This document shows, piece by piece, positions 36,260 to 47,729 of a DNA stretch of 64,000 bases (its first letter is position 1; each line of letters opens with the position of its first letter). This DNA is from Pararhodobacter aggregans (GTDB taxonomy: Bacteria > Pseudomonadota > Alphaproteobacteria > Rhodobacterales > Rhodobacteraceae). The position numbers were made by a program, and so were the translations under genes. The notes under the pieces were generated by a model, which was given only the letters and a program-made list of their open reading frames with translations, had not been told where the DNA came from and made no database searches. The stretch lies in contig NZ_QDDR01000008.1 in NCBI RefSeq assembly GCF_003075525.1, positions 62,001-126,000 on the forward strand. Reading direction: 5' to 3'.

Positions 36260-36288
36260 TTGACGGGTCAAATAAGTATATACATATT
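36260..36288 (+). promoter_or_regulatory. hutI promoter with HutC-type palindrome
   Basis: TTGACG (36260-36265), 17 bases, then CATATT (36283-36288) make a sigma-70-like promoter toward hutI. AATAAGTATATACATATT (36271-36288), a palindrome with one mismatched pair, covers the spacer and -10. On the other strand TATACT (36275-36280) could be a hutF -10. The TGTATATACA-like core suits a GntR/HutC-type operator. TTGAC-GG-GTCAA (36260-36271) is a second small palindrome. Confidence 0.6.
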
Positions 36289-36312
36289 AGCCCAAGAACG
36301 GAGGCGCACAAG

Positions 36313-37497
36313 ATGGAAACGGCTGATCTGATCCTGACCAATACCCGCCTGGCGCCGGGTTTCGGCCCGGATCGCGGGGCCTTGGCCATCGGCGGGGGGC
36401 GTATCCTCTATGCGGGACCCGAGGCCGGGCTCACCCATGACGGCTCGCGCCGGGATCTGGGCGGTCGGGTGGTCACGCCCGCGCTCATCGATTGCCACAC
36501 GCATCTGGTGCATGGCGGCCACCGCGCCGCCGAATTCGCGCTGCGGCTCGAGGGCGCGAGTTACGAGCAGATTGCCCGGGCCGGGGGCGGCATCGTCTCG
36601 ACCGTCCGCGCCACGCGTGAGGCCAGCGAGGAGCAGCTTTATCAACAGGCCCTGCCGCGGCTGAAAGCCCTGCGGGCCGAGGGCGTTGCACTGGTCGAGA
36701 TCAAGTCGGGCTACGGGCTGGACATTGAGACCGAGCTGAAAATGCTGCGTGTTGCCAGACGGTTGGGTATGGGGCAGGGGGTCCGGGTGGTGACGACTTT
36801 CCTGGGCGCCCACAGCCTGCCTCTCAGTCACAAAGAAATGCCTGACGTTTATTTGTCCGATATTTGTATCCCCGCTTTGCAGGCCGCCGCGGCCGAGGGG
36901 CTGGTCGATGCGGTCGACGGGTTCTGCGAGGGCATCGCCTTCTCTCCCGAGCAGATCGCCCGGGTCTTTGACGCAGCCAAGGCCCTGAACCTGCCGGTCA
37001 AACTGCACGCGGAACAGCTCTCGCATCTGGGCGGGACGGCGCTCGCGGCCCGCTATGGCGCGCTCAGCGCCGACCATGTCGAATACGCGACCGAGGCCGA
37101 CGCGCGGCTGATGGCCGCCTCCGGCACCGTCGCCGTCCTGCTGCCCGGCGCCTTCTACGCGCTGCGCGAAACCCAGGGGCCGCCCGTCGCCGCCTTCCGC
37201 GCCCACAAGGTGCCGATGGCGGTGGCGACGGACGCCAACCCCGGCACCTCGCCGCTGACCTCGCTGCTACTGGCAATGAACATGGCCTGCACGCTCTTCC
37301 GCCTGACGCCTGACGAGGCCCTGCGCGGCGTGACCGAACACGCGGCCCGGGCGCTCGGCGTCACCGATTGCGGGCGCCTTGCCCCGGGGATGCGCGCCGA
37401 TCTGGCCGTCTGGGACGTCGGGGACCCGGCCGAACTCGCCTATCGCATCGGTTTCAACCCGCTCCACACCCGCTATTTCGAAGGCCAGGAATGCTGA
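36313..37497 (+). CDS. hutI: Imidazolonepropionase
   Basis: 394 residues from ATG-36313. [10 protein letters not shown] at 60-69 holds the metal-binding His62 and His64; [22 protein letters not shown] and [11 protein letters not shown] are family motifs. It hydrolyses 4-imidazolone-5-propionate to N-formimino-glutamate, the third step of histidine breakdown. The open frame continues far upstream but that is hutF antisense; ATG-36313 is the first start after the operator. Its end overlaps hutH by seven bases. Confidence 0.96.
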   Translation: METADLILTNTRLAPGFGPDRGALAIGGGRILYAGPEAGLTHDGSRRDLGGRVVTPALIDCHTHLVHGGHRAAEFALRLEGASYEQIARAGGGIVSTVRATREASEEQLYQQALPRLKALRAEGVALVEIKSGYGLDIETELKMLRVARRLGMGQGVRVVTTFLGAHSLPLSHKEMPDVYLSDICIPALQAAAAEGLVDAVDGFCEGIAFSPEQIARVFDAAKALNLPVKLHAEQLSHLGGTALAARYGALSADHVEYATEADARLMAASGTVAVLLPGAFYALRETQGPPVAAFRAHKVPMAVATDANPGTSPLTSLLLAMNMACTLFRLTPDEALRGVTEHAARALGVTDCGRLAPGMRADLAVWDVGDPAELAYRIGFNPLHTRYFEGQEC

Positions 37498-39008
37498 TCC
37501 TCACCCCCGGCGCCGCCCCGCTCGCGCAGCTTGAAACGCTCTGGCGCGAGGGCGCGGCTTTCCGCCTCGACTCCGCCGCGCGCGCCGCGGTCGAGGCCGC
37601 CGCCGCCCGTGTTCGGCAGGCTGCCGAGGGGGGCGCGGCGGTCTATGGCGTCAACACCGGCTTCGGCAAGCTGGCCTCGGTCAAGATCGCGGCCGAGGAT
37701 ACCGCGACCCTGCAGCGCAACCTGATCCTCAGCCATTGCTGCGGCGTGGGCGAGGCGCTGGACGTGGGCACCACCAGGCTGATGATGGCGCTGAAGCTCC
37801 TCAGCCTCGGCCGCGGCGCTTCGGGCGTGCGGTGGGAGGTCATCGCCCAGATCGAGGCGCTGATCGCCGCAGGCGTCACGCCGTTGGTGCCCGCGCAGGG
37901 CTCGGTCGGGGCCTCGGGTGACCTCGCGCCACTCGCGCATATGACGGCGGTCATGTTGGGCCATGGCGAGGCGTTCTTCGCGGGTCAGCGCATGAACGGC
38001 TTGCAAGCGCTTGAAAGAGCTGGAATTGCTCCGATCACCCTGGGGCCGAAAGAGGGGCTCGCGCTGATCAACGGCACGCAGTTTTCTACCGCCCTGGCGC
38101 TGACCGGGCTCTTCGACGGCTGGCGTCTGGCCCGGGCCGCGCTGGTCACCGGCTGCCTCTCGACCGACGCGATCATGGGCTCGACCGCGCCCCTGCAACT
38201 GGCGATCCATGCGCTGCGCGGTCATCGCGGGCAGATCGACGTGGCGGCGGCGATGCGAGACTTGATGGCCGGTTCCGAGATCCGCGAGAGCCACCGCGAC
38301 GGCGACAGCCGCGTGCAGGACCCCTATTGCATCCGCTGCCAGCCGCAGGTTCTGGGCGCTGCCGTGGATCTGCTGCGGCAGGTCGCCGGCACGCTGGAAA
38401 TCGAGGCGAATGCGGTGACCGACAACCCGCTGGTGACCGAGGACGGCATCTTCTCGGGTGGGAACTTCCACGCGGAACCCGTTGCTTTTGCGGCCGATAT
38501 TACCGCTTTGGCCCTGGCCGAGATCGGCGCGATCGCCCAGCGGCGGGTGGCGTTGATGGTCGATCCGACGCTCAGTCACGACCTGCCGCCGTTCCTGACG
38601 CCCGATCCGGGGCTCAATTCCGGCTACATGATCGCCGAGGTGACGACCGCCGCCTTGATGAGCGAAAACAAGCACCTTGCGCATCCCTGTTCGACCGATT
38701 CCACGCCCACCTCGGCCAATCAGGAGGACCATGTCAGCATGGCCGCCCATGCCGCGCGGCGGTTGCAGCGGATGAACGCCAACCTGTCGGTGATCCTGGG
38801 GGTCGAGGCGCTTTGTGCGGCGCAGGGGATCTTCTACCGCGCGCCCCTGGCGACAGCGCCCCGGTTGGCCGATGCGGTGGCAGCGCTCCGGGCCGAAGTG
38901 CCGCCGCTGGCCGAGGATCGCTATCTCGCGCCCGAGATCGAGCGGGCGGCAGCGCTGCTGCGGGGCGATGCGCTGGCCTCCGCGGCAGGTCTGGAGTTCG
39001 CGCTATGA
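37491..39008 (+). CDS. hutH: Histidine ammonia-lyase
   Basis: 505 residues from ATG-37491, inside the last codons of hutI. The Ala141-Ser142-Gly143 triad in [14 protein letters not shown] cyclises to the MIO prosthetic group, and Tyr52 in [11 protein letters not shown] is the usual general base. HutH removes ammonia from histidine to give urocanate, the first step and the inducer for HutC. It is a cytoplasmic tetramer. The start codon overlap (ATGCTGA) shows coupling to hutI, and the end overlaps hutG by ATGA. Confidence 0.97.
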   Translation: MLILTPGAAPLAQLETLWREGAAFRLDSAARAAVEAAAARVRQAAEGGAAVYGVNTGFGKLASVKIAAEDTATLQRNLILSHCCGVGEALDVGTTRLMMALKLLSLGRGASGVRWEVIAQIEALIAAGVTPLVPAQGSVGASGDLAPLAHMTAVMLGHGEAFFAGQRMNGLQALERAGIAPITLGPKEGLALINGTQFSTALALTGLFDGWRLARAALVTGCLSTDAIMGSTAPLQLAIHALRGHRGQIDVAAAMRDLMAGSEIRESHRDGDSRVQDPYCIRCQPQVLGAAVDLLRQVAGTLEIEANAVTDNPLVTEDGIFSGGNFHAEPVAFAADITALALAEIGAIAQRRVALMVDPTLSHDLPPFLTPDPGLNSGYMIAEVTTAALMSENKHLAHPCSTDSTPTSANQEDHVSMAAHAARRLQRMNANLSVILGVEALCAAQGIFYRAPLATAPRLADAVAALRAEVPPLAEDRYLAPEIERAAALLRGDALASAAGLEFAL

Positions 39009-39799
39009 ATCCGGTCGAGGTCACCGAAGGCGCGGGGCCGCTGATCCTGGGGATGCCGCACACCGGCACCCATCTGCCAGCTGAGGTGCTGGAGGCGCTG
39101 AACACGCAGGGCCGGATCCTGGCCGATACCGATTGGCATATTGATCAGCTTTACAAGGACTTGCTACCGGATGTGACGGTGGTCAGGGCAACCTTCCACC
39201 GCTATGTGATCGACGCGAACCGCCCGCCGGACGGCGAAAGCCTCTATCCCGGGCAGAACACGACCGGGCTGGTGCCCCAGACGGATTTCGACGGCATGCC
39301 GATCTGGCAGACACCGCCCGATGCCGCCGAGGTCGAGGATCGCCGGATGCGTTTTCACGCCCCCTATCACGCGGCGCTGGCGGCGCAGGTGGCGCGGGTG
39401 AAGGCGCGGCACGGGGTGGCGGTGCTCTACGATTGCCACTCGATCCGGTCGCGGATTCCCTTTCTGTTCGACGGCACGCTGCCGGATTTCAACATCGGTA
39501 CGGTGAACACTGCGTCCTGCGACGCCCGGATCGAGAGGCTGGTCGCGGAAACCTGCGCCAAGGCAACGGGTTACCGGACGGTCCTGAACGGGCGGTTCAA
39601 GGGCGGCTGGACCACGCGCCACTACGGGCGGCCCGAACAGGGCGTCCATGCCATCCAGATGGAACTGGCGCAGATCACCCATCTGGCCACTGAGGCGCCG
39701 CCCTTCGCTTATGACCCAGCCAAAGCCGAAAGCCTGCGCGCCATCCTGCGCGGGATCTTGCAGGGGCTCGTTGCCCTGGCACCGCAACTTCGCGCCTGA
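39005..39799 (+). CDS. hutG: N-formylglutamate deformylase
   Basis: 264 residues from ATG-39005. [29 protein letters not shown] and [11 protein letters not shown] are typical of N-formylglutamate amidohydrolases, with metal-binding His, Asp and Cys-free DCHS/HSIRS. It cuts N-formylglutamate to glutamate plus formate, finishing the hutF-type five-step route. The presence of hutF and this hutG form agree; a formiminoglutamase-type HutG would not need hutF. It overlaps hutH by four bases. Confidence 0.95.
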   Translation: MNPVEVTEGAGPLILGMPHTGTHLPAEVLEALNTQGRILADTDWHIDQLYKDLLPDVTVVRATFHRYVIDANRPPDGESLYPGQNTTGLVPQTDFDGMPIWQTPPDAAEVEDRRMRFHAPYHAALAAQVARVKARHGVAVLYDCHSIRSRIPFLFDGTLPDFNIGTVNTASCDARIERLVAETCAKATGYRTVLNGRFKGGWTTRHYGRPEQGVHAIQMELAQITHLATEAPPFAYDPAKAESLRAILRGILQGLVALAPQLRA

Positions 39800-39824
39800 A
39801 CGCGCTGATTACACGAGGTTTCCC

Positions 39825-41498
<1,674 letters not shown>

Positions 41499-41504
<6 letters not shown>

Positions 41505-42473
41505 CGTCACCACCACATTGCCGCGCTTGTGGCCCGAGGAGGCGAGGCGATGCGCCTCCTCGATCTGCGCGAAGGGCAGGAGCGTGACCTCGGGCCGGTA
41601 TCCCTGCGCGTGCAGATCCAGCACCCGGGCCAGTTTCTCGGGGCTTTCCTTGACCACCCCGCTGCACAGCCGGTGCGACCCGCGCCGGGGCCGCAGCCCG
41701 GCGCCGATCTGACCCGCGAAATCGGCGGTGACGAGGCCGAGGCGACCGCCCGGCGCCAGCAGCGGCGCGGCCTTGGCATAGGGCAGCGTCCCCGCCACGT
41801 CGAGGATCGCGTCATAGGGGCCTTGGGGCAGCGGTCGGGCGTAATCGGCGACCTGCTCGGCCCCCGCCGCCGTCATCGCCGCGTGGTTCGTGGCCGAGGC
41901 GACGCCCGTGACCCGCGCCCCCAGATGCGCGCCCAGCCAAGTCGCGGCCATGCCCACGGCGCCGCTGCCGCCGTTGACCAGAAGCCGCTCGCCCGCGCGC
42001 AGGCCCATCTGGTCGATCAGGAAATCGGCCGCGGTCATCAGGCCGAAGGGCAGGGCGGCTGCCTCGGCCTCGGTCAGACTGTCGGGGCGGCGGGCGAGCA
42101 TCTTGTCGGTGGTGACCACGCAATATTCGGCGCCCGCGCCCATCGTCATGCCGTCGGTGATGCCCAGAACCGGCTCCCCCTCGCTCCAGCCGCTGACGCC
42201 CGGACCCAGCGCCGAGATCACGCCCGAGAATTCGCGCCCCGGCACCGGGCGTTTCGGGCGGGTCCAGCCGAAGAAGGCCCGCACCATCGGCCCCATGCCG
42301 CGCGGCACGTCGAGGCCCCGGATCCGCGCGTCACCCCGGGTCACGCCGAAGGCCGCGACCTTGACCAGCACCTGACCGGGGCCGGGGACCGGGCGGGGCA
42401 GGGTCTCGATGGCCATGACCCCGGGTCCGCCATAGCGGCGGGCGGTGGCGGCTTGCATGGTGTCAGTCGTCAT
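41499..42473 (-). CDS. Zinc-free alcohol dehydrogenase/quinone oxidoreductase (MDR)
   Basis: 324 residues from ATG-42473 (ATG-42458 is an in-frame alternative). [15 protein letters not shown] at the N-terminus, [27 protein letters not shown] (the NADPH Rossmann loop GGSGAVG) and ALDVAG-like [12 protein letters not shown] support the MDR quinone-oxidoreductase branch, which lacks the structural zinc cysteines. It would reduce a quinone or enone with NADPH in the cytosol. It overlaps the upstream XRE regulator gene by 11 bases, so regulator and oxidoreductase are coupled. It is convergent with hutU. Confidence 0.87.
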
Positions 42474-42669
42474 AGCGGAATACCTCCTCCAGGGGTTTGC
42501 CGAAGACCCGGGCGATGCGGAACGCGAGGTCCAGGGTGGGGGAATACTTGCCCGCTTCGAGCGCGTTGATGGTCTGCCGGGTGACGCCCGCCCGCGCCGC
42601 CAGATCCTTCTGCGTCATCTCGCCAGCGTCAAAGCGCAGGCGGCGGATCGTGTTGGTGATCTGCGCCAA
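42463..42669 (-). CDS. Small XRE-family regulator with TTG start
   Basis: 68 residues from TTG-42669. ITNTIRRLRFDAGEMTQKDL, AGVTRQTINALEAGKYSP and LAFRIARVFGKPLEEVF match the short XRE type (YozG/YgzD-like). TTG was chosen because homologs of this type begin MxxITNTIRRLRF, and GGGGG lies ~13 bases upstream; the frame has no ATG nearby and is open further back only as shadow of the membrane gene. It starts four bases after that gene's stop and overlaps the oxidoreductase gene. It probably represses its own operon through the TGTA..TACA palindrome upstream. Confidence 0.85.
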   Translation of the reverse strand: MAQITNTIRRLRFDAGEMTQKDLAARAGVTRQTINALEAGKYSPTLDLAFRIARVFGKPLEEVFRYDD

Positions 42670-42673
42670 GGGC

Positions 42674-43120
42674 TCAGTACCCCCGCCGGTAGCGCCAGAG
42701 CCGCGCCGCGTTCCCGGCAAGGTCCCCGGCCGCGAAGGAGGCAAGCATCAGGTTCAGCGCCAGCAGCGGCGTCACGCCCCAGGCCAGCGCCGCCAGGGCC
42801 GCGACAAACCCGGTTGAAATGGTGATCGCCGTGACCTTCCAGCCGAAGAGCACGATGATCCGGTCGCGTTCATCGACCAGCCCGTCGAAGGCCTCACGCA
42901 AGGTGACGTGATAGGCCAGCGCCAGAAGCACGCTCACGCCGATGCCGACGCCGATCCCGACCGGGATCATCCACAGGATCTGCCGCGCCCAGATCTGCAG
43001 CCCTTCGGGCCCGGCAAAGGCGCCCTCGGCCTGACGGGTGACGATCACCCAGGTGAAAAGCGCGATCACCGCGAGGGAGGTGACCAGCTCGGCAATCGTG
43101 CTGCGCTCGGTAAAGGACAT
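42674..43120 (-). CDS. Four-helix membrane protein of unknown function
   Basis: 148 residues from ATG-43120. Four hydrophobic segments are visible (ELVTSLAVIALFTWVIV, ILWMIPVGIGVGIGVSVLLALAY-type, ITISTGFVAALAALAWG and LLALNLMLASFAAG). A loop reads REAFDGLVDERDRIIVLFGWK, with the DERD stretch characteristic of the DUF2178-like small membrane proteins often found next to short XRE regulators. No catalytic motif is seen. It leads the operon with XRE and the oxidoreductase. Confidence 0.75.
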   Translation of the reverse strand: MSFTERSTIAELVTSLAVIALFTWVIVTRQAEGAFAGPEGLQIWARQILWMIPVGIGVGIGVSVLLALAYHVTLREAFDGLVDERDRIIVLFGWKVTAITISTGFVAALAALAWGVTPLLALNLMLASFAAGDLAGNAARLWRYRRGY

Positions 43121-43176
43121 GGCGGGCTCTCAAAGGTCGACTCGATTGGACATGGGGTAAGGCAAAGAGGACGTGA

Positions 43177-43194
43177 TGTAAAGAATACTATACA
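43177..43194. promoter_or_regulatory. AT-rich palindrome upstream of the membrane/XRE operon
   Basis: TGTAAAGAATACTATACA is an 18-base near-palindrome (14 of 18 positions symmetric, with perfect TGTA/TACA ends). It lies ~57 bases upstream of the membrane protein start in an otherwise GC-rich region. An XRE-type operator is the natural reading. TATACT-like -10 sequences overlap it. Confidence 0.5.
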
Positions 43195-43301
43195 CTACGA
43201 CAGCGTGACCAAGACCCCCCTTGACCGCATCAGCCTTTCGCCCGACCTTGCGCACGCCTTGCGCGGCCCCGCCGCGCTCCCCTCGCCGGACAGCCCCCGA
43301 C

Positions 43302-44588
43302 ATGCCCGCCAAGACCCCGCCCTTCGCCGCCTTTGAATGGCAGATCGCCTGGCGCTATCTCAGGGCCCGGCGCACCGAGGGCGGTGTCAGCGTGATGACG
43401 CTGATTTCGCTGATCGGCGTGGCGCTGGCGGTCTTCGCGCTGATCGCGACCTTGGCCGTGCGGTCGGGCTTCCGGTCGGAATTCGTCGACACCATCCTCG
43501 GCGCCAATGCCCATGCGACGATCTATTACACCTCGTCCGTCAGCCCCACGGGCCAGATGTCGAACACGATCGAGGATTACGACGGCGTGGCCGAGCGGCT
43601 GGCCGCGGTCCCGGGCGTCATCAGCGCCGCGCCCCTGATCAAGGGCCAGGTCATGGCCTCGAACGGCGGGCGCAACGCGGGCGTCGAGGTCTTCGGCATC
43701 CGCACCGAGGACCTGCTGGCCATCCCCCGCATCGCCCATTCGTCCCGTGCCCGCGGCGATATCGACCGCTTCGAGGAGGGGATCGCCATCGGCGAGGGCG
43801 TGGCGCGCGACTTGCAGGTGCAGGTCGGCGACCGGATCCGCATCATCTCGCCGGAGGGCGTGCAGACCGCCTTTGGCACCAGCCCCCGGGTCAACGCCTA
43901 TGAGGTGGTCTATATCTTCAGCGCCGGGCGCTACGACATCGACCGCACGCGGGTCTATCTGCCCTTCACCGAGGCGCAGAGCTTTTTCAACCGCGACGGG
44001 GTGGCGGACGAGATCGAGGTGATGCTCACCGATCCCGAGCATGTCGAGGACATGACCTATCCGCTGCTGCGCGCCGCCGGTGAGCGGGCGATGATCTGGA
44101 GCTGGCGCGACAGCGCGGGCAGCTTCCTGCGGGCCCTCGATATCGAGGACAACGTGATGTTCATCATCCTGTCGATCCTGGTGCTGATCGCGGCGATGAA
44201 CATCATTTCGGGCCTTATCATGCTGGTGAAGAACAAGGGCCGCGACATCGGCATCCTGCGCACCATGGGGCTGAGCGAGGGCTCGGTGCTGCGGATCTTC
44301 TTCCTCTGCGGTTCGCTCATCGGCGTGGTGGGGACGGCCATCGGCGTGTTGGCGGGCTGTCTTTTCGCGCTCTATATCGACCCGATCTTTGCCTTCGTGA
44401 ATTATGTCGCCGGGGGCGGGGTCTGGGATGCCTCGATCCGCGGCATCTATGCGCTACCCGCCGAGCTCAGGCTCTGGGACGTGCTGAAGGCCGTGTCGCT
44501 GTCCCTGGGCCTGTCCTTCATCGTCACCATCTTTCCCGCCCGCCGCGCGGCGCGGATGAACCCGGTCGAGGCCCTGCGCTATGAGTGA
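43302..44588 (+). CDS. lolC: Lipoprotein-releasing permease (LolC/LolE type)
   Basis: 428 residues from ATG-43302. An N-terminal cytoplasmic stretch [15 protein letters not shown] leads to a membrane helix ([20 protein letters not shown]-like), a large periplasmic domain (~50-270) and three C-terminal helices, the classic LolC/E/FtsX layout ending [16 protein letters not shown]. It extracts lipoproteins from the inner membrane for LolA. Only one such gene is here, which suits LolF-type systems in groups without separate LolC and LolE. It overlaps lolD by eight bases. Confidence 0.93.
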   Translation: MPAKTPPFAAFEWQIAWRYLRARRTEGGVSVMTLISLIGVALAVFALIATLAVRSGFRSEFVDTILGANAHATIYYTSSVSPTGQMSNTIEDYDGVAERLAAVPGVISAAPLIKGQVMASNGGRNAGVEVFGIRTEDLLAIPRIAHSSRARGDIDRFEEGIAIGEGVARDLQVQVGDRIRIISPEGVQTAFGTSPRVNAYEVVYIFSAGRYDIDRTRVYLPFTEAQSFFNRDGVADEIEVMLTDPEHVEDMTYPLLRAAGERAMIWSWRDSAGSFLRALDIEDNVMFIILSILVLIAAMNIISGLIMLVKNKGRDIGILRTMGLSEGSVLRIFFLCGSLIGVVGTAIGVLAGCLFALYIDPIFAFVNYVAGGGVWDASIRGIYALPAELRLWDVLKAVSLSLGLSFIVTIFPARRAARMNPVEALRYE

Positions 44589-45264
44589 CCCCGCCCTGAT
44601 CCTGGACGGCATCGTCAAGACCTATCGCGGCGGCATCGCCGGGCCGGTCGAGGTGCTGCGCGGCGCCTCGCTGGAGCTGGCGCGGGGCGAGGTGGTGGCG
44701 CTGGTCGCCCCCTCGGGCGCCGGGAAATCGACGCTTCTGCATATCGCCGGGCTGCTGGACACGGCCGATCAGGGGCAGGTGGTGATCGACGGGCTTGACA
44801 TGACGCGAATGGGCGATGCCGCCCGCACCGCGGCGCGGCGCCAGCAGGTCGGCTTCATCTATCAGTTCCACCACCTGCTGCCCGAATTCACCGCGGCCGA
44901 GAACATCGTCCTGCCGCAGCTCGCCAATGGCGTGCCGCGGGCCGAGGCGCAGGCCCGGGCGCAGGCGCTGCTGGACAAGGTCGGGCTCTCGCCCCGCGGC
45001 GGCCACCGGCCGGCGCAATTGTCGGGGGGCGAGCAGCAGCGGGTGGCCTTCTGCCGGGCCATGGCCAACCAGCCGCAGATCCTGCTTGCCGACGAGCCGA
45101 CCGGCAACCTCGACCCCGGGACCTCGGATCAGGTGTTCGGCGTGCTGATGGATCTGGTGCGCGCCACCGGGCTCTCGGCGCTGATCGCCACGCATAATCT
45201 GGATCTGGCGGCGCGGATGGACCGGGTTCTGCGCCTCGATGCGGGCAGAATCGCAACAGGTTGA
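44581..45264 (+). CDS. lolD: Lipoprotein-releasing ABC ATPase LolD
   Basis: 227 residues from ATG-44581, inside the end of the permease gene. Walker A is APSGAGKST, the signature QLSGGEQQR and Walker [13 protein letters not shown]; the H-loop ends IATHNLDLA. It powers lipoprotein release with the upstream permease. Length and motifs are normal for LolD/MacB-type ATPases. ATGAGTGA at the junction ensures coupled translation. Confidence 0.95.
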   Translation: MSDPALILDGIVKTYRGGIAGPVEVLRGASLELARGEVVALVAPSGAGKSTLLHIAGLLDTADQGQVVIDGLDMTRMGDAARTAARRQQVGFIYQFHHLLPEFTAAENIVLPQLANGVPRAEAQARAQALLDKVGLSPRGGHRPAQLSGGEQQRVAFCRAMANQPQILLADEPTGNLDPGTSDQVFGVLMDLVRATGLSALIATHNLDLAARMDRVLRLDAGRIATG

Positions 45265-45382
45265 GGCGGAATCGGCGGATTCCAGCCGGATTTCTTGACT
45301 CTCCACCCCCGCTTTAGGGAACTGGACCGGATGGGCGCTGCCACGCCCGTTAGTAAAAGTCCTTTTCCACCGGGGGGTTGGA

Positions 45383-45808
45383 ATGAAGTCCATGATCGGG
45401 GCCGCGCTTGCGGCTGCCCTGTTCCTTGCACCCGTCTCGGCCAGCGCCGAGGCGATCGTTGCCCGGGTCAGCGTGTCGGAGCAGACGCTCTACCTCTATG
45501 TCGACGGCATGCTGCGCTATGAATGGCCGGTCTCGACCGCGCGGGCGGGCAAGATCACGCCGCGCGGCGAATGGCAGCCGCAATGGCTGTCACGCTGGCA
45601 CCGGTCCAGCCGCTACAACAACGCACCGATGTATTTCGCCATCTTCTATGACGGCGATTACGCGATCCACGCCACCGATGCGGTCAGCCGCCTGGGTCGC
45701 CCGGCCTCGGCCGGTTGCGTGCGGCTGGACGAGGAGAACGCCTCGCTCCTCTTCGCCATGGTGCAGGAGCAGGGGATGGAGAACATGCGCGTCGTCGTCA
45801 CCGACTGA
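45383..45808 (+). CDS. L,D-transpeptidase/YkuD-domain protein, exported
   Basis: 141 residues with a signal peptide (MKSMIGAALAAALFLAPVSA, cleavage near SASA-E). The YkuD motif is His96 in YAIHATDA and Cys112 in SAGCVRL with Arg114. The canonical SHGC reads SAGC, so the His just before the Gly-Cys is Ala110; this variant is common enough in the ErfK/YkuD family that activity is still plausible. It would crosslink peptidoglycan stems or attach lipoprotein in the periplasm. A strong terminator follows. Confidence 0.88.
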   Translation: MKSMIGAALAAALFLAPVSASAEAIVARVSVSEQTLYLYVDGMLRYEWPVSTARAGKITPRGEWQPQWLSRWHRSSRYNNAPMYFAIFYDGDYAIHATDAVSRLGRPASAGCVRLDEENASLLFAMVQEQGMENMRVVVTD

Positions 45809-45840
45809 CCGGCCGCTCCCCTGAGCCCCGGAAGCCACAG

Positions 45841-45871
45841 GCCCGCCCCCCGATCTGGGGGCGGGCTTTTT
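45841..45871 (+). terminator. Intrinsic terminator after the L,D-transpeptidase gene
   Basis: GCCCGCCCCC (45841-45850) pairs exactly with GGGGGCGGGC (45857-45866) around CGATCT, followed by TTTTT. The stem is ten base pairs with a six-base loop, a classical rho-independent terminator 32 bases after the stop. Confidence 0.9.
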
Positions 45872-45943
45872 CACCTACCCAAGGGATGGAGGCTCGCCTA
45901 TAGTCCCTGTGGATTTGCAAGAACCCACCCCGAGGGAGAGGAC

Positions 45944-46411
45944 ATGCGCTGCCCGTTCTGCGGAAACGTCGATACCCAGGTCAAGGATTCCCGCCCTGCC
46001 GAGGATCACGTCTCGATCCGCAGACGCCGCTTCTGTCCCGCCTGCGGGGGGCGCTTCACCACCTATGAACGCGTCCAGCTGCGCGACCTGGTGGTGGTGA
46101 AATCCTCGGGCAAGCGCGAGCCCTTCGACCGCGACAAGCTGGAACGCTCGATCCGCATTGCCATGCAGAAACGGCCCGTCGAGCCTGAGCGCATCGAGCA
46201 GATGATCTCGGGCATCGTGCGGCGGCTGGAATCGATGGGCGAGACGGATATCGCCAGCCGGGTGATCGGCGAGATCGTCATGGAGACACTGGCCCGGATC
46301 GATACCGTGGCCTATGTGCGCTTCGCCTCGGTCTACAAGAACTTCCAGGCGGCGGGCGATTTCGACAAATTCGTGTCCGAGCTCAGGCCCGCGACGGCGA
46401 GCGAGGAGTGA
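45944..46411 (+). CDS. nrdR: Ribonucleotide reductase repressor NrdR
   Basis: 155 residues, usual for NrdR. The N-terminal zinc ribbon is CPFCGN with [14 protein letters not shown]-type basic stretch SIRRRRFC binds DNA. The ATP-cone spans ~50-140 ([29 protein letters not shown]). It senses dATP/ATP and represses nrd genes. The start follows GGGAGAGGAC, and TATAGT (45899-45904) could be a -10. nrdR is often followed by ribD, as here. Confidence 0.97.
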   Translation: MRCPFCGNVDTQVKDSRPAEDHVSIRRRRFCPACGGRFTTYERVQLRDLVVVKSSGKREPFDRDKLERSIRIAMQKRPVEPERIEQMISGIVRRLESMGETDIASRVIGEIVMETLARIDTVAYVRFASVYKNFQAAGDFDKFVSELRPATASEE

Positions 46412-46418
46412 CCGGGGC

Positions 46419-46490
46419 AGGGGGGCCGTCTGCCCCCCTCTTGGCCTGACGGCCAATTCACCCCCCGAGGATATTTGAAGAACGAAGATG
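46419..46490. repeat. Intergenic repeat, second copy, carrying the ribD start
   Basis: AGGGGGGC (46419-46426) pairs with GCCCCCCT (46432-46439), TTGGCC (46441-46446) with GGCCAA (46451-46456), and the core CCCCCCGAGGATATTTGAAG (46461-46480) ends in AACGAAGATG. The last ATG (46488) is the ribD start, so the element supplies the leader and the GAAG Shine-Dalgarno-like bases. Its reverse complement is seen inside the 34016-34196 copy. Confidence 0.75.
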
Positions 46491-47603
46491 GCACAGGGCG
46501 CGAGCGACACCGATCGGCGGTTCATGCGTCTGGCGCTGGGGCTGGCGGCGCGGGGGCTGGGCAATACCTGGCCCAACCCGGCGGTGGGCTGCGTCATCGT
46601 CCGCGACGGCGTGGTGCTGGGGCGCGGCTGGACCCAGCCCGGCGGGCGGCCCCATGCCGAGGTGCGGGCGCTGGCCCAGGCGGGGGCGGCGGCGCGGGGC
46701 GCCACGGCCTATGTCACGCTCGAACCCTGCGCCCATCACGGCAAGACCCCGCCCTGCGCCGAGGCGCTGATCGCGGCGGGTGTGGCGCGGGTGGTGACGG
46801 CGCTGACCGATCCCGACCCGCGGGTCGCCGGGCGCGGCCATGCCATGCTGCGCGCGGCCGGGATCGCGGTCACCGAGGGGGTCGAGGCGGCGGCGGCGCG
46901 GCGGGCCAATCTGGGATTCCTGATGCGGCTGACCGAGGGGCGGCCGCTGGTCACCCTGAAACTGGCGCTGACGCTTGATGCGCGGATCGCCACGGTGACC
47001 GGCGCTTCGCGCTGGATCACCGGGCCCGAGGCGCGGCGCCGGGTGCATCTGATGCGCGCCAGCCATGATGCGGTGCTGGTCGGGTCGGGCACGGCGCGGG
47101 CCGATGACCCGGACCTGCGGGTGCGGGATCTGGGGATCGCGCGCCAGCCGGTGCGGATCGTCGCCGATTCGCGGCTGGGGGTGGCGGCGGAGTCGCGGCT
47201 GGGTCGCAGCGCGCTGGAGGCGCCGGTCTGGATGCTGCACGGGCCCCAGGCCTCGGTCCCCGCGCGCATGGCCTGGGCGGCGCGGGGCGCCGAGCTCATC
47301 GCCTGCGAGACCGATGCGCTGGGGCGGATCGACATCGCCGATGCGCTGCGGCGGTTGGGTGAGCGGGGGCTGACGCGGATCTTCTGCGAGGGGGGCGGCG
47401 GGCTTGCGGCCTCGCTGGTGCAGGCCGGGCTGGCGGATGAGCTGGTGGTCTTCACCGCCGGGCGGCTCTTTGGTTCGGACGGCACGGCCGGGCTGGCGGC
47501 GCTGGGGGTGACCGAGATCGACGCGCCCGATTGGGAACTGGTCGGCTGCGAGGCGATGGGCGCCGATCTGATGCATCGCTGGCGCCGCCGCCGGGACGGG
47601 TGA
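46488..47603 (+). CDS. ribD: Riboflavin biosynthesis deaminase/reductase RibD
   Basis: 371 residues. The N-terminal deaminase has the zinc motifs HAEVRAL and PCAHHGKTPPC; the C-terminal reductase (from ~150) includes LKLALTLDARIAT, WITGPEARR and FCEGGGGLAAS. It performs two consecutive steps on the pyrimidine made by RibA. The start ATG lies at the end of an intergenic repeat copy. No FMN riboswitch-like region precedes it. The reductase ends normally, so the gene is complete. Confidence 0.96.
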   Translation: MAQGASDTDRRFMRLALGLAARGLGNTWPNPAVGCVIVRDGVVLGRGWTQPGGRPHAEVRALAQAGAAARGATAYVTLEPCAHHGKTPPCAEALIAAGVARVVTALTDPDPRVAGRGHAMLRAAGIAVTEGVEAAAARRANLGFLMRLTEGRPLVTLKLALTLDARIATVTGASRWITGPEARRRVHLMRASHDAVLVGSGTARADDPDLRVRDLGIARQPVRIVADSRLGVAAESRLGRSALEAPVWMLHGPQASVPARMAWAARGAELIACETDALGRIDIADALRRLGERGLTRIFCEGGGGLAASLVQAGLADELVVFTAGRLFGSDGTAGLAALGVTEIDAPDWELVGCEAMGADLMHRWRRRRDG

Positions 47604-47641
47604 CGCGGCTTTGGGCAGCAAGACAGTCCGGTGACGGTTTG

Positions 47642-47668
47642 TTGACCAGTTCGCAAAAGAGCCCCCAT
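47642..47668 (+). promoter_or_regulatory. Heat-shock (RpoH-like) promoter of lon
   Basis: TTGACC (47642-47647), 15 bases, then CCCCAT (47663-47668). This approximates the RpoH pattern CTTGAA with CCCCATnT. It lies 163 bases before lon, a classical heat-shock gene. The exact start site cannot be read from the sequence. Confidence 0.5.
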
Positions 47669-47692
47669 CGGTGCATACTTGTGCCACACTGG

Positions 47693-47729
47693 GGGCAGAC
47701 CCTGCCCGGGTGGAGTTGAATTCCCGGGC
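47693..47729 (+). other. Dyads in the lon leader
   Basis: GGGCAG (47693-47698) pairs with CTGCCC (47702-47707), and GCCCGGG (47704-47710) with CCCGGGC (47723-47729). The two stems share bases, so they exclude each other. If transcribed from the putative heat-shock promoter they would lie in the lon 5' leader and could form alternative structures. Confidence 0.4.

Noticed and set aside
36247-36312. Extending hutI upstream
   Set aside because: The frame is open far upstream but only as antisense of hutF; the family start METADLIL lies at 36313.
46412-46487. FMN riboswitch before ribD
   Set aside because: The gap is only the repeat element and lacks the FMN aptamer's conserved pattern; it is far too short.
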